Positions 28,701 through 39,566 of a stretch of DNA of 64,000 nt are shown here, one piece after another. Source of the DNA: Drosophila persimilis (taxonomy: Eukaryota; Arthropoda; Insecta; Diptera; Drosophilidae); NCBI RefSeq assembly GCF_003286085.1, contig NW_020825298.1, forward strand, positions 4,092,001 to 4,156,000, given 5' to 3'. Position numbers and translations under genes: made by a program. The first letter of the stretch is position 1. The number at the start of each line of letters is the position of its first letter. The notes beneath the pieces are model-generated. The model saw only the letters and a program-made list of their open reading frames with translations, was not told where the DNA came from and made no database searches.

Positions 28701-31700
28701 TAATGGTGCACATCCAAACTTTCGGGAGGCTATATCTCGGCTATTTATGGGCCGATCGGCGAAGGACCAACTCTCACAGGACCGTGAGGATCGAGACTGT
28801 CAAACGGCATCAAAATCTCGACTACGAAAATGAGGCCGATTTTTTGAAAATTTAATGATGTAACCATCATGATTTTTTGCGAAAATCGTGAAAAAATGGA
28901 TGTCCCTTTTTCCGATGGCAATCGATTCGCAGGACACTCCCAATCACGAAGAGACATGCCGCGCCCCAATCGGCTGCCGTATAGCCGAAATATAGCGTAC
29001 AGAAAACCAGTATTTTAATGGTGCACATCCAAACTTTCGGGAGGCTATATCTCGGCTATTTATGGGCCGATCGGTGAAGGACCAACTCTCGCAGGATCAT
29101 GAAGATCCAGACTGTGGAATGGCATCAAAATCTCGACTACGAAAATGAGGCCGATTTTTTGAAAATTTAATGATGGTTACATCATGATTTTTTGCGAAAA
29201 TCGTGAAAAAATGGATGTCCCTTTTTCCGATGGCAATCGATTCGCAGGACTCTCCCAATCACGAAGAGACATGCCGCGCCCCAATCGGCTGCCGTATAGC
29301 CGAAATATAGCGTACAGAAAACCAGTATTTTAATGGTGCACATCCAAACTTTCGGGAGGCTATATCTCGGCTATTTATGGGCCGATCGGCGAAGGACCAA
29401 CTCTCACAGGACCGTGAGGATCGAGACTGTCAAACGGCATCAAAATCTCGACTACGAAAATGAGGTCGATTTTTTGAAAATTTAATGATGGTTACATCAT
29501 GATTTTTTGCGAAAATCGTGAAAAAATGGATGTCCCTTTTTCCGATGGCAATCGATTCGCAGGACTCTCCCAATCACGAAGAGATATGCCGCGCCCCAAT
29601 CGGCTGCCGTATAGCCGAGATATAGCGTACAGAAAACCAGTATTTTAATGGTGCACATCCAAACTTTCGGGAGGCTATATCTCGGCTATTTATGGGCCGA
29701 TCGGTGAAGGACCAACTCTCACAGGATCATGAGGATCCAGACTGTGGAATGGCATCAAAATCTCGACTACGAAAATGAGGCCGATTTTTTGAAAATTTAA
29801 TGATGGTTACATCATGATTTTTTGCGAAAATCGTGAAAAAATGGATGGCAATATCTCGGCTATTTATGGGCCGATCGACGAAGGACCAACTCTCACAGGA
29901 CCGTGAGGATCCAGACTGTCGAACGGCATCAAAATCTCGACTACGAAAATGAGGCCGATTTTTTGAAAATTTAATGATGGTTACATCATGATTTTTTGCG
30001 AAAATCGTGAAAAAATGGATGTCCCTTTTTCCGATGGCAATCGATTCGCAGGACTCTCCCAATCACGAAGAGACATGCCGCGCCCCAATCGGCTGCCGTA
30101 TAGCCGAAATATAGCGTACAGAAAACCAGTATTTTAATGGTGCACATCCAAACTTTCGGGAGGCTATATCTCGGCTATTTATGGGCCGATCGGCGAAGGA
30201 CCAACTCTCACAGGACCGTGAGGATCGAGACTGTCAAACGGCATCAAAATCTCGACTACGAAAATGAGGTCGATTTTTTGAAAATTTAATGATGGTTACA
30301 TCATGATTTTTTGCGAAAATCGTGAAAAAATGGATGGCTATATCTCGGCTATTTATGGGCCGATCGGCGAAGGACCAACTCTCACAGGACCGTGAGGATC
30401 GAGACTGTCAAACGGCATCAAAATCTCGACTACGAAAATGAGGCCGATTTTTTGAAAATTTAATGATGGTTACATCATGATTTTTTGCGAAAATCGTGAA
30501 AAAATGGATGTCCCTTTTTCCGATGGCAATCGATTCGCAGGACACTCCCAATCACGAAGAGACATGCCGCGCCCCAATCGGCTGCCGTATAGCCGAAATA
30601 TAGCGTACAGAAAACCAGTATTTTAATGGTGCACATCCAAACTTTCGGGAGGCTATATCTCGGCTATTTATGGGCCGATCGGTGAAGGACCAACTCTCGC
30701 AGGATCATGAAGATCCAGACTGTGGAACGGCATCAAAATCTCGACTACGAAAATGAGGCCGATTTTTTGAAAATTTAATGATGGTTACATCATGATTTTT
30801 TGCGAAAATCGTGAAAAAATGGATGTCCCTTTTTCCGATGGCAATCGATTCGCAGGACTCTCCCAATCACGAAGAGACATGCCGCGCCCCAATCGGCTGC
30901 CGTATAGCCGAAATATAGCGTACAGAAAACCAGTATTTTAATGGTGCACATCCAAACTTTCGGGAGGCTATATCTCGGCTATTTATGGGCCGATCGGCGA
31001 AGGACCAACTCTCACAGGACCGTGAGGATCGAGACTGTCAAACGGCATCAAAATCTCGACTACGAAAATGAGGTCGATTTTTTGAAAATTTAATGATGGT
31101 TACATCATGATTTTTTGCGAAAATCGTGAAAAAATGGATGGCTATATCTCGGCTATTTATGGGCCGATCGGCGAAGGACCAACTCTCACAGGACCGTGAG
31201 GATCGAGACTGTCAAACGGCATCAAAATCTCGACTACGAAAATGAGGCCGATTTTTTGAAAATTTAATGATGGTTACATCATGATTTTTTGCGAAAATCG
31301 TGAAAAAATGGATGTCCCTTTTTCCGATGGCAATCGATTCGCAGGACTCTCCCAATCACGAAGAGACATGCCGCGCCCCAATCGGCTGCCGTATAGCCGA
31401 GATATAGCGTACAGAAAACCAGTATTTTAATGGTGCACATCCAAACTTTCGGGAGGCTATATCTCGGCTATTTATGGGCCGATCGGCAAAGGACCAACTC
31501 TCACAGGACCGTGAGGATCGAGACTGTCAAACGGCATCAAAATCTCGACTACGAAAATGAGGCCGATTTTTTGAAAATTTAATGATGGTTACATCATGAT
31601 TTTTTGCGAAAATCGTGAAAAAATGGATGTCCCTTTTTCCGATGGCAATCGATTCGCAGGACACTCCCAATCACGAAGAGACATGCCGCGCCCCAATCGG

Positions 31701-32867
31701 CTGCCGTATAGCCGAGATATAGCGTACAGAAAACCAATATTTTAATGGTGCACATCCAAACTTTCGGGAGGCTATATCTCGGCTATTTATGGGCCGATCG
31801 GTGAAGGACCAACTCTCGCAGGATCATGAAGATCCAGACTGTGGAATGGCATCAAAATCTCGACTACGAAAATGAGGCCGATTTTTTGAAAATTTAATGA
31901 TGGTTACATCATGATTTTTTGCGAAAATCGTGAAAAAATGGATGTCCCTTTTTCCGATGGCAATCGATTCGCAGGACTCTCCCAATCACGAAGAGACATG
32001 CCGCGCCCCAATCGGCTGCCGTATAGCCGAAATATAGCGTACAGAAAACCAGTATTTTAATGGTGCACATCCAAACTTTCGGGAGGCTATATCTCGGCTA
32101 TTTATGGGCCGATCGGCGAAGGACCAACTCTCACAGGACCGTGAGGATCGAGACTGTCAAACGGCATCAAAATCTCGACTACGAAAATGAGGCCGATTTT
32201 TTGAAAATTTAATGATGGTTACATCATGATTTTTTGCGAAAATCGTGAAAAAATGGATGTCCCTTTTTCCGATGGCAATCGTTTCGCAGGACTCTCCCAA
32301 TCACGAAGAGACATGCCGCGCCCCAATCGGCTGCCGTATAGCCGAGATATAGCGTACAGAAAACCAGTATTTTAATGGTGCACATCCAAACTTTCGGGAG
32401 GCTATATCTCGGCTATTTATGGGCCGATCGGCGAAGGACCAACTCTCACAGGACCGTGAGGATCCAGACTGTGGAACGGCATCAAAATCTCGACTACGAA
32501 AATGAGGCCGATTTTTTGAAAATTTAATGATGGTTACATCATGATTTTTTGCGAAAATCGTGAAAAAATGGATGGCTATATCTCGGCTATTTATGGGCCA
32601 ATCGGCGAAGGACCAACTCTCACAGGACCGTGAGGATCGAGACTGTCAAACGGCATCAAAATCTCGACTACGAAAATGAGGCCGATTTTTTGAAAATTTA
32701 ATGATGGTTACATCATGATTTTTTGCGAAAATCGTGAAAAAATGTATGTCCCTTTTTCCGATGGCAATCGTTTCGCAGGACTCTCCCAATCACGAAGAGA
32801 CATGCCGCGCCCCAATCGGCTGCCGTATAGCCGAGATATAGCGTACAGAAAACCAGTATTTTAATGG

Positions 32868-32871
32868 TGCA
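32868..32871. repeat. Left target-site duplication (TGCA)
   Basis: TGCA here and at 40674-40677 flank the retroviral element. Removing the element and one copy restores an uninterrupted satellite monomer across the site. Confidence 0.9.
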
Positions 32872-33403
32872 AATTAAACAATAGCGGTAGCGGATTGTGT
32901 TTTTAAAAAGTTTTTATTTTACTTCGAACTTCACTGATATAGATTTAAGTAGAGGGTCACAAAGGAATTCCGGGCCAAGGGATTGCGCGATCTTAATATT
33001 TAGCTAGACTTTGCGGTGTCGCTGCTGGATCAAGACTGATTTGAACTTTCTGATCTTTGCATCGTTGATCCCTTTCGGGAATCGTTTTTCTATAAACATT
33101 TCAATTGATTTCGCCATCCCGAGTATTGGATTTCGTCATCCAAAGAGAGAACTGTAAAAGGCCTAAAGTGCAGGATCTGCAGAAAGCCGGGAGTGAGATT
33201 GTTTATGAGAAGCCGGGTGTGGGCAAACATTGGTTTTCCATTTAGGCGAGTGTCAAAGATTGGGGTTGCGGCGGGGGCGCTTGAGATTGTACATCTTAGA
33301 AATCAATTAGGCGGAGGCCCAAGATTGAAATTGTTTTCGTTTTGGAAAGCCAAAGATTGTTTACAACTCGTATAAGAGCTCAATGGAATTGGGTACGTTA
33401 ACT
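32872..33403 (-). repeat. 3' LTR of the errantivirus
   Basis: 532 bp, apparently identical base for base with 40142-40673. It is the downstream LTR because the genes run on the minus strand. A 60-codon plus-strand frame inside it (33193-33375) is repeated in the other LTR and is not a gene. Confidence 0.95.
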
Positions 33404-33412
33404 CCCCCCATT
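33404..33412 (-). other. Polypurine tract
   Basis: The minus strand reads GAATGGGGGG directly against the AGT that opens the 3' LTR. This is the expected plus-strand DNA priming site in reverse transcription. It lies just after the env stop codon. Confidence 0.8.
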
Positions 33413-33413
33413 C

Positions 33414-34835
33414 TTAAATGTTTCGTCCCGATACATTTTGAAGTTCTGATAGAGCTCTAATTTCTTCTGACAGTATTTGAATGTTGCTTTCCACTATTTC
33501 TTCTGACGGTATTCTTATTGATTTAATAAGTACACATTTGGTTAATTTATAGCCGAAGTAAAATAACATTAACAATATCAAAATGATTAAAAATAATGTT
33601 GTTAATGGTAAGGCCGTATTACCTAATGTTATAAGGGGATTTAAAATATTAACATTATCAAAAGAAAATTGCTTATCATTCGATTGTATATAATCGACTA
33701 ATTCAAAATCGCTATATCTATGATGCGATATATATTTTAGAATTTTACCCTTATCATTTATGTGGGTTATATTATTTATTACAATTGTGTTGTTGAATAT
33801 AAGGAGATACGATCCTAACAAAGTAGTATTGTCTACGATATTTTTGCCTGAAACTAATATGGCACCATCCTGAATGATGTCTATTTCTTTGTTTTTTTCC
33901 CTTTTTTTAGTGCAGTTGGCTTTAAAGCCATTAAGTAAATTGGTGAAACAGGTACTCTTTAAATTTATTTGTGCGTAATTGTTAAAAGTTTCACTTTTAA
34001 AATTATTCATTAAATAGTATTTCTCCTTACATTCACAAACTTTTTCACTTATAACTAACATTCCATCATTTTGTGAGATGGCTCTTGCATGGTAAAACTT
34101 GCAAATATCTTTAATTTGAGGATATTTTATGTAAATGATTATTAAATCTGCATTTCGAATTATTTTAACCGTTGCAATGTCCAACAGATCAGACAGTTCA
34201 ACATTATGTTTTTCATGCTTATAAATGTCCTCTATTTCGTTTTTATTTAAAATTTTTGTATTGAAAATGTTTACTTTTAAGAGGGTTATGGTATCAACTA
34301 AATTTAGTAGGTCAAAAGTTATTAATTTTAAACGATGCTTTCTCAGTATCGTTTCTTCATTGAAGATGACATTCTTTAATGAATTTGATAGCAATTCAAT
34401 TTCTTTGAAAAATTTGGAATTTATTACAAATTGTTTATTATTATTTTCAGTTAATTCATTTACTTTATTTTGTATTTTCAAAAAGTCGTCATGATCAGGG
34501 CTGCCTGCTATCCATTTCCAAATGGTACCTAATTCATTTATTCCCCTTTCTTTCCGTTTTGGAACTAATTCTGAAATCATTAATTTTAATAGACTTAAGT
34601 CCATTGATATTTCCCACTCATCGTCTGAATTAATTGATTTGTTGACATATTTGGATTCTTTATCAATTATCTCTCTATAAAAACTCAAATTAGTAATATG
34701 GAAAAGTTCAGCGTATGTTTCATAAGTGTAAACGTCTCTGTCGTCTTTGAGCAATAGATAGTCACTATGCGTATAGTCAATTACTTCCGCAGTCGTCAAT
34801 ATAACAAAAGTCAGTATTAGTATATTCGCATACAT
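33414..34835 (-). CDS. env: Errantivirus Env glycoprotein, 473 aa
   Basis: Encodes a class I-type membrane fusion protein of insect errantiviruses, related to baculovirus F proteins. A signal peptide is at residues 1 to about 17. A basic furin-like site (R94-K-E-R97) is followed directly by GINELGTIWKWIAGSPDHDD, the fusion-peptide-like block typical of this Env group. A transmembrane segment spans about 406-429 (LPLTTLFLIILILLMLFYF), leaving a tail of about 44 residues. Several NxT/NxS sites and paired Cys lie in the ectodomain. It starts 17 bp after pol, and in relatives it is made from a spliced RNA; I did not identify the splice sites. No stop or frameshift is seen. Confidence 0.93.
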   Translation of the reverse strand: MYANILILTFVILTTAEVIDYTHSDYLLLKDDRDVYTYETYAELFHITNLSFYREIIDKESKYVNKSINSDDEWEISMDLSLLKLMISELVPKRKERGINELGTIWKWIAGSPDHDDFLKIQNKVNELTENNNKQFVINSKFFKEIELLSNSLKNVIFNEETILRKHRLKLITFDLLNLVDTITLLKVNIFNTKILNKNEIEDIYKHEKHNVELSDLLDIATVKIIRNADLIIIYIKYPQIKDICKFYHARAISQNDGMLVISEKVCECKEKYYLMNNFKSETFNNYAQINLKSTCFTNLLNGFKANCTKKREKNKEIDIIQDGAILVSGKNIVDNTTLLGSYLLIFNNTIVINNITHINDKGKILKYISHHRYSDFELVDYIQSNDKQFSFDNVNILNPLITLGNTALPLTTLFLIILILLMLFYFGYKLTKCVLIKSIRIPSEEIVESNIQILSEEIRALSELQNVSGRNI

Positions 34836-34851
34836 TTTCTGGAAAAAATAT

Positions 34852-37800
34852 TTAATATTTGATGTTATCTTTATGTATAATTCTGTTTCTATTGTTGATT
34901 ATAATTTTATTCGGTCGATTTTCCTTAACTACCTGCTTTTTGTATCGGGATTGAAGTTTATTTCTTTCCCCGAATTTCTTTTCATAGACTACTTCTCCTA
35001 TTTTATAATCTTTTTCTCTTCTATCTTTGTTATGTATCTTAAGCATTTTGGTCTGAGCTTCCTTAAGTAATATTGGATTATGTTTGTGTTCTATTTTGTT
35101 ATACAATATGTCATATGGCATTTGATTGGTCGTTGAATGTATCGTCAGGTTATATTTCAGTGCCGCCCTTATTATTATTTCTGAATAATCTGTTAGATTT
35201 AGTTCATCCTTGATGCACCGCGCTATTTCTGTTAGTGTGGAATGTACCCTTTCTACCTGACCATTTGAGGTGCTGTGTCTGGGATCAGCATAATAAATAG
35301 TTAAGTTACTTCTTTGTATGAATGATCTAAATTGTGCTGAAGTAAAGCTTGGTTCGTTGTCAGTCATTAATGATGTTGCTAACGGAAAGTGTTGTAAAAT
35401 TTCCATTACCTTATTTTCAATGTTTAATTTACTTTGAATTTCCTTGACCACCAAGTATTTGGAATAAGAATCTATACAAGTTATGAATGTTAGGTTTTGG
35501 GCATAGTATATGTCTAAGTGTAATTGATCTCCTTCTTTTGCTGGAATGGGAGCTTCCCCAATTGGAATTTTTACAGGGTGTCTCCGATATTTGTTTTTGT
35601 TACAGATCTCACAATTTTTTATATATTCTTTTAATTTTTTGTGCAGGTTTGGCCAATAATACAGCTTAGTTATTTGTTTGTAATTTTCGTCTAGTCCTCT
35701 ATGGGCTCTGCAATGTGTTTCTTCTATAATTATAGCTTTATCTTCTGAATTTACTACATCTTGGAGGAACTTTCTTGTGAAGAGAAATTTATTTATGAAG
35801 TTTTCCTTTAGCTTATTTTGGATAAGGTATAAATCTTCTAAAGTGCAGTGTATTCCTGTGGTTAAGTGAGGCTGAATAAATTCTTTTAAAATGATTAGCA
35901 GATTGTCAACCGTATCAAATTCAATAATATGTCGGGTATTTTCATAAACTCTTACTAACTCATGAACTGTGAATCTCCCTTGCGCTAATAGTAGCTGCTG
36001 TTTAAATTGGTTTAGAGGCTTGCTAGTCTCTTGAATGACGTTTTCGAAACTACTCTCTGCTGAATGCTGAGTATTTATGTCTGATTCTGATTCTGTCTGG
36101 TCGACATCACTATCTGTCATATGATTTATTTTAATCCGAGATAACGCGTCCGCTACTACGTTAGTTGAGCCTGGCTTATAAATGATTTTTGGTGTGAAAC
36201 TTTCTATGAAGTAATACCAACGTTTCATTTCAACATTTGGATTTTTTTGCGACATTGCAAAGGACAAAGGTTGGTGATCTGTATGTATTTCAATTCCACT
36301 CACTCCGTATAAATAATTTCGCAAATTTTTTAATGCCCATACAATAGCTAATAATTCTTTTTTATTAGTAGCATATAATTGCTCGGTTTTACTTAAAGTT
36401 TTAGAAATAAATGTTATGGGATTCCCATCTTGCGACAAAACTGCACCTATTGCTATGTCCGATGCATCTGTGGTTAATGTGAATTTTTTATTGTAATCTG
36501 GTTGTACTAATTCAATATGTGCTATTAAACTGTCCTTTAAATTATTAAATGCTCCAATTGCTGGTTCATCCAGCTGTATTAATGCTTTCTTGGATGCCCT
36601 TCGTGAAACTTTCCCATTTACTCCGCTCAGATATTTTGTTAAAGGTTTGGCAATTGTGGCATAATTTCGGACAAATTTTCTGTAATACCCTGTTAGTCCT
36701 AAGAAGCTACGTAGCTCTCTGATATTTTTAGGAATTGGATAGTTTTGTATTGTGGAGATTTTGTCTGGATCTGTTTTAATGATATTTTGGGAAACAATGT
36801 ATCCCAGAAATTTGGTTTCCAATTGAAAGAATTTAGACTTTTCAAGTGAAATTTTCATGTTAGCGTTTTGCAATATCTGAATTATATGAATTAGATCTTT
36901 ATAATGTTGTTCTATAGTTTTTGAAAATATTATTATATCGTCCATATAAACGTGACAAGTTTTCCCAACTTGTTCTCTAAGTATATCGTCCATTGCCCTT
37001 TGGAAAATTCTGGGAGCGTTCGTCAATCCCATAGGCATTCTTAGAAATTCATATTTGCCGTTATTTATGGAAAAAGATGTTTTTTCAATATCTGATTCCC
37101 TCATTAAAATCTGATAGAAACCTGACTCTAAGTCAATGGCCGAGAAATATTTCGCTTTACCTAAATTGGCAAGGATTACTGAAGGATCTTGCATAGGGTA
37201 TCTATCCGGTATAGTGTTTTCATTAAGTTTCTTAAAGTCTATTACTAATCTATGCTTAGGAGTTCCGTCCTCATTTACTCCCTTCTTTGGTACTACTATT
37301 ACCGGTGAATTATATGGGCTTTTACTAGGTCTGATTATACCTTCATCTAACATTTTACTTATTTCGTTATTAACGAAATCGTTAACCGAATAAGCGTATG
37401 GATACTGCTTGCCATATACCGGTCTATCGTGTTCAGTGTTAATCTCTCCTTTTATATCCGTTCTGAACGGTAACTGTAAATTTATATTGGCATGGTCTTC
37501 TTCGATGATAGATACCATTTTCTCTCTGAGATTTTCTAAATTGTCCTCTTTGTAGGTTATTGTGTTATACAATTTCATTTTTTTCAATTCAGAATTTGCA
37601 TAATTTTGAATGTCGGATATTTCTACGACGGCGCGTTCAGGATTTTTGCATCCCAAACTTTTAAATTGTTCATTGTCGGATAATTCAACGACGGCGTGTT
37701 CAGGATTCTTTAATCCCAAACTATTCGAACTTTTAGTGTCGGATAATTCAACGACGGCGGGTTCAGGATATTTGAATCCCAAACTATTGACGGATAATTC

Positions 37801-38337
37801 TTCGTCGGCGTGCTCAGGATTTTTTGATCCCAAGCTATATAAACTTCCTTCTACCTTTACTGAATCGCTTTTCATTTCTTTTTCTTCTTCAAAATATTTT
37901 TTTATTATATATTCCTTCAACGGAAGGATGGTTTTTCCTTCTATAAAGGTTAATTTGTTTAAAGAAAGGACCTCGTCATATATTAGTTTCTCCTCATTGT
38001 CTTTATAACTTAAAGTCCCCTTTCCTGTATCAATAACCGCTCCGATTTTCTTTAATAGGTTAAATCCTATTAGTAAATCTGCCTCCATTCCATCTATTTC
38101 ATAAAACACTTGCTTTGTGTTGAAAATAGTTATATTATGGAAATATTTAATTATTGAAAACCCATTCACTGTAGCAACTTTCTTATAGATTGGTAATTCT
38201 TTTTTATTGTCGTAAATTCCTTTTTTTATATAACAGGAAGTTGCTCCCGTATCTATCAAAACTTTTAATTCTCTGTTTATTTTTTTGTCTACTCTTTTTA
38301 GGTAGGGCAGACCTACTTCGGGGGCTGATCTAAAAAA
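34852..38337 (-). CDS. pol: Errantivirus Pol polyprotein (protease, RT, RNase H, integrase)
   Basis: The frame is open from the gag overlap to the stop at 34852, so the TTG at 38259 is not needed as a start; translation probably enters by -1 frameshifting near 38331-38337. Order: aspartic protease (LIDTGATSC, near 38250), a linker with four repeats (37600-37860), reverse transcriptase with YMDD at 36937-36948, RNase H (TDASDIAIGAVLSQ near 36470; TDHQPLSFA near 36270), then integrase with an HHCC zinc domain (HCRAHRG...CEICNK, 35600-35712), DDE residues in LHLDIYYAQ, MTDNEPSF and GQVERVHSTLTEI, and a basic C-terminus. All catalytic motifs are intact. The repeated PR-RT linker is unusual. Confidence 0.95.
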   Translation of the reverse strand, partial: FFRSAPEVGLPYLKRVDKKINRELKVLIDTGATSCYIKKGIYDNKKELPIYKKVATVNGFSIIKYFHNITIFNTKQVFYEIDGMEADLLIGFNLLKKIGAVIDTGKGTLSYKDNEEKLIYDEVLSLNKLTFIEGKTILPLKEYIIKKYFEEEKEMKSDSVKVEGSLYSLGSKNPEHADEELSVNSLGFKYPEPAVVELSDTKSSNSLGLKNPEHAVVELSDNEQFKSLGCKNPERAVVEISDIQNYANSELKKMKLYNTITYKEDNLENLREKMVSIIEEDHANINLQLPFRTDIKGEINTEHDRPVYGKQYPYAYSVNDFVNNEISKMLDEGIIRPSKSPYNSPVIVVPKKGVNEDGTPKHRLVIDFKKLNENTIPDRYPMQDPSVILANLGKAKYFSAIDLESGFYQILMRESDIEKTSFSINNGKYEFLRMPMGLTNAPRIFQRAMDDILREQVGKTCHVYMDDIIIFSKTIEQHYKDLIHIIQILQNANMKISLEKSKFFQLETKFLGYIVSQNIIKTDPDKISTIQNYPIPKNIRELRSFLGLTGYYRKFVRNYATIAKPLTKYLSGVNGKVSRRASKKALIQLDEPAIGAFNNLKDSLIAHIELVQPDYNKKFTLTTDASDIAIGAVLSQDGNPITFISKTLSKTEQLYATNKKELLAIVWALKNLRNYLYGVSGIEIHTDHQPLSFAMSQKNPNVEMKRWYYFIESFTPKIIYKPGSTNVVADALSRIKINHMTDSDVDQTESESDINTQHSAESSFENVIQETSKPLNQFKQQLLLAQGRFTVHELVRVYENTRHIIEFDTVDNLLIILKEFIQPHLTTGIHCTLEDLYLIQNKLKENFINKFLFTRKFLQDVVNSEDKAIIIEETHCRAHRGLDENYKQITKLYYWPNLHKKLKEYIKNCEICNKNKYRRHPVKIPIGEAPIPAKEGDQLHLDIYYAQNLTFITCIDSYSKYLVVKEIQSKLNIENKVMEILQHFPLATSLMTDNEPSFTSAQFRSFIQRSNLTIYYADPRHSTSNGQVERVHSTLTEIARCIKDELNLTDYSEIIIRAALKYNLTIHSTTNQMPYDILYNKIEHKHNPILLKEAQTKMLKIHNKDRREKDYKIGEVVYEKKFGERNKLQSRYKKQVVKENRPNKIIINNRNRIIHKDNIKY
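37600..37870 (-). repeat. Four tandem repeats in the Pol linker between protease and RT
   Basis: Four copies of a block like SLGxKNPEHAVVELSD occur. The DNA landmark TCAGGAT lies at 37637, 37700, 37763 and 37814, giving steps of 63, 63 and 51 bp (21, 21 and 17 codons). All copies are in frame and similar, implying recent tandem expansion. Confidence 0.85.
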
Positions 38338-39566
38338 TGATCCTCCTCAATGTTATTTATCCTCATTGCTTTATTAGCCGGTTGTTCCGACATTTCGTTT
38401 AGCTTTCGTTTCTGCGCTTGATTGTCGTTAGACTGATTATTCGGTACTACGTTTGCCCTAAAATGCTGGGCTTGGCTATAATTGTTATAATTGTTATTAT
38501 TTCTCCTATAATAACCGTTAGTATTCTCCCGATAGTTTCTATTGTTATTATTTCCCCTGAATTGATTGCTGTTCTGTCGGTTCCGGATTTGTATAGATTC
38601 GTCTACCTCCATTGGTTCTGGGGCCTGATTTTGTTGTCTATTACCCAAGAAATAGGGTTGTCCCCAAGACATGTTATTCCTCTGCAAATCCCTTTTTTGG
38701 TCGAATGGTGAACTGTTAGTCCTAGGTTGTCGTTGGTTGAATCTTAAGGTATTAAAATTATTATTCCCTGAATTTCTGGGACCGCTGAATTGGTAGGCAA
38801 ATTGGGCCCGAATGTTATTAGATTGCAATTCCTGTACCTTTGCTAAGGCATTCGGTAAATCTGGGGGATTCAATGAAAATAGGATTTCAGCAATGCCGCC
38901 GTTTAGGCCAGTGACAAAAATGCGTAAGGCATTGTCTCTAATTTTTTTATTTGATTCTTTGGTGATCTCACTGTCCTTTCCGTGAGTCATTATTGTCTTA
39001 TTTATTAACAAGGTCATTTTCTTGTTAACCTCGTTATAGAAATCTATAATTGAAAGGTTCCCTTGTCGGAGAACGCTTAATTCCTGTTCTATTATGTAAA
39101 TAGGTCTCTTGTCACTGTAAACAAAGTCAAGCCGTGAAAGTATGGCATCAAAATTTAGAACTGTCCCGTGGTTGGTCAGTGCGTCATGTGCTGGTCCTGT
39201 TATTTTGTTTCTCAAAATTGTTAATGCAATATAATATTGCTTACTTCCTTTCTTATATAACTTCACTGCAGTTTCTGCAGCTTCCCTCCATCCTACATAT
39301 TGGTTTAATCCACCATTAAAAATTGGTAGGGATTCTATTACCTTCAATGTGGTGTCGTCTCTTATTGTCTCGTCTATTGTTTCTGCCTGATAATCCGATA
39401 CCTGATCGGATTTAGTTTCTATTTGTTGTTTTAAATTTACAATTTGCTCTTGTACTTGTGAAATTTGAAGTGCTATCAATTGTTTGACCAGATCTGCTGT
39501 GAGATCGGTCCTTGCTTGAGAGTTAATCATTTTTAGTTTTTCAAAATCTAAAGTTAGCTGATCCAC
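38313..39566 (-). CDS. gag: Errantivirus Gag, 417 aa
   Basis: Structural protein forming the particle core. The N-terminal region is helical with Gln/Lys-rich heptads (residues 1-65), followed by a capsid-like region (about 75-260, with YVGWREAAETAVKLY). The C-terminus is rich in Asn, Arg, Gln and Tyr (about 270-390), with RFNQRQPR and NNNRNYREN-type stretches, instead of CCHC zinc knuckles, as in other errantiviruses. PEPMEVDES is a short motif seen in relatives. It ends HFLDQPPK then TAG just after the frameshift site, overlapping pol. The start is the first ATG after the leader. Confidence 0.92.
   Translation of the reverse strand: MDQLTLDFEKLKMINSQARTDLTADLVKQLIALQISQVQEQIVNLKQQIETKSDQVSDYQAETIDETIRDDTTLKVIESLPIFNGGLNQYVGWREAAETAVKLYKKGSKQYYIALTILRNKITGPAHDALTNHGTVLNFDAILSRLDFVYSDKRPIYIIEQELSVLRQGNLSIIDFYNEVNKKMTLLINKTIMTHGKDSEITKESNKKIRDNALRIFVTGLNGGIAEILFSLNPPDLPNALAKVQELQSNNIRAQFAYQFSGPRNSGNNNFNTLRFNQRQPRTNSSPFDQKRDLQRNNMSWGQPYFLGNRQQNQAPEPMEVDESIQIRNRQNSNQFRGNNNNRNYRENTNGYYRRNNNNYNNYSQAQHFRANVVPNNQSNDNQAQKRKLNEMSEQPANKAMRINNIEEDHFLDQPPK
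38331..38337 (-). promoter_or_regulatory. Predicted -1 ribosomal frameshift site TTTTTTA
   Basis: On the minus strand the gag codons CAT-TTT-TTA contain T-TTT-TTA, a canonical XXXYYYZ slippery heptamer of the same type as in HIV-1. A -1 slip enters the pol frame, which is open from here onward, while gag stops 16 bases beyond the heptamer. A GC-rich segment follows (CAGCCCCCGAAGTAGG); a stimulatory structure was not modelled. Confidence 0.8.

Larger units (their letters stand above)
22453..32871 (-). repeat. Satellite array, 174/315-bp units, orientation 1 (left part)
   Basis: About 10.4 kb of head-to-tail units. Starts of the landmark TGGATG at 24073, 24247, 24562, 24736, 25051, 25366 and 25540 give steps of 174, 315, 174, 315, 315 and 174 bp. 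The 315-bp unit is the 174-bp unit plus a 141-bp segment (from TCCCTTTTTCCGATGGC to ACTTTCGGGAG). Monomers are very similar, with shared variants such as GATCATGAGGATCC or GACCGTGAGGATCG marking subtypes. Step sizes are multiples of three, giving repeated open frames I regard as meaningless. The array ends abruptly at the retrovirus insertion. Confidence 0.95.

Noticed and set aside
22453-32871. CRISPR-like regular repeats
   Set aside because: Units are head-to-tail with no unique spacers, far too long, and the genome is an insect's.
33193-33375. 60-codon frame repeated at 40463-40645
   Set aside because: Lies within the two LTRs on the strand opposite to the element's genes.
38257-38259. 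TTG as the start codon of pol
   Set aside because: The pol frame stays open upstream through the slippery site, so frameshifting from gag explains expression better.
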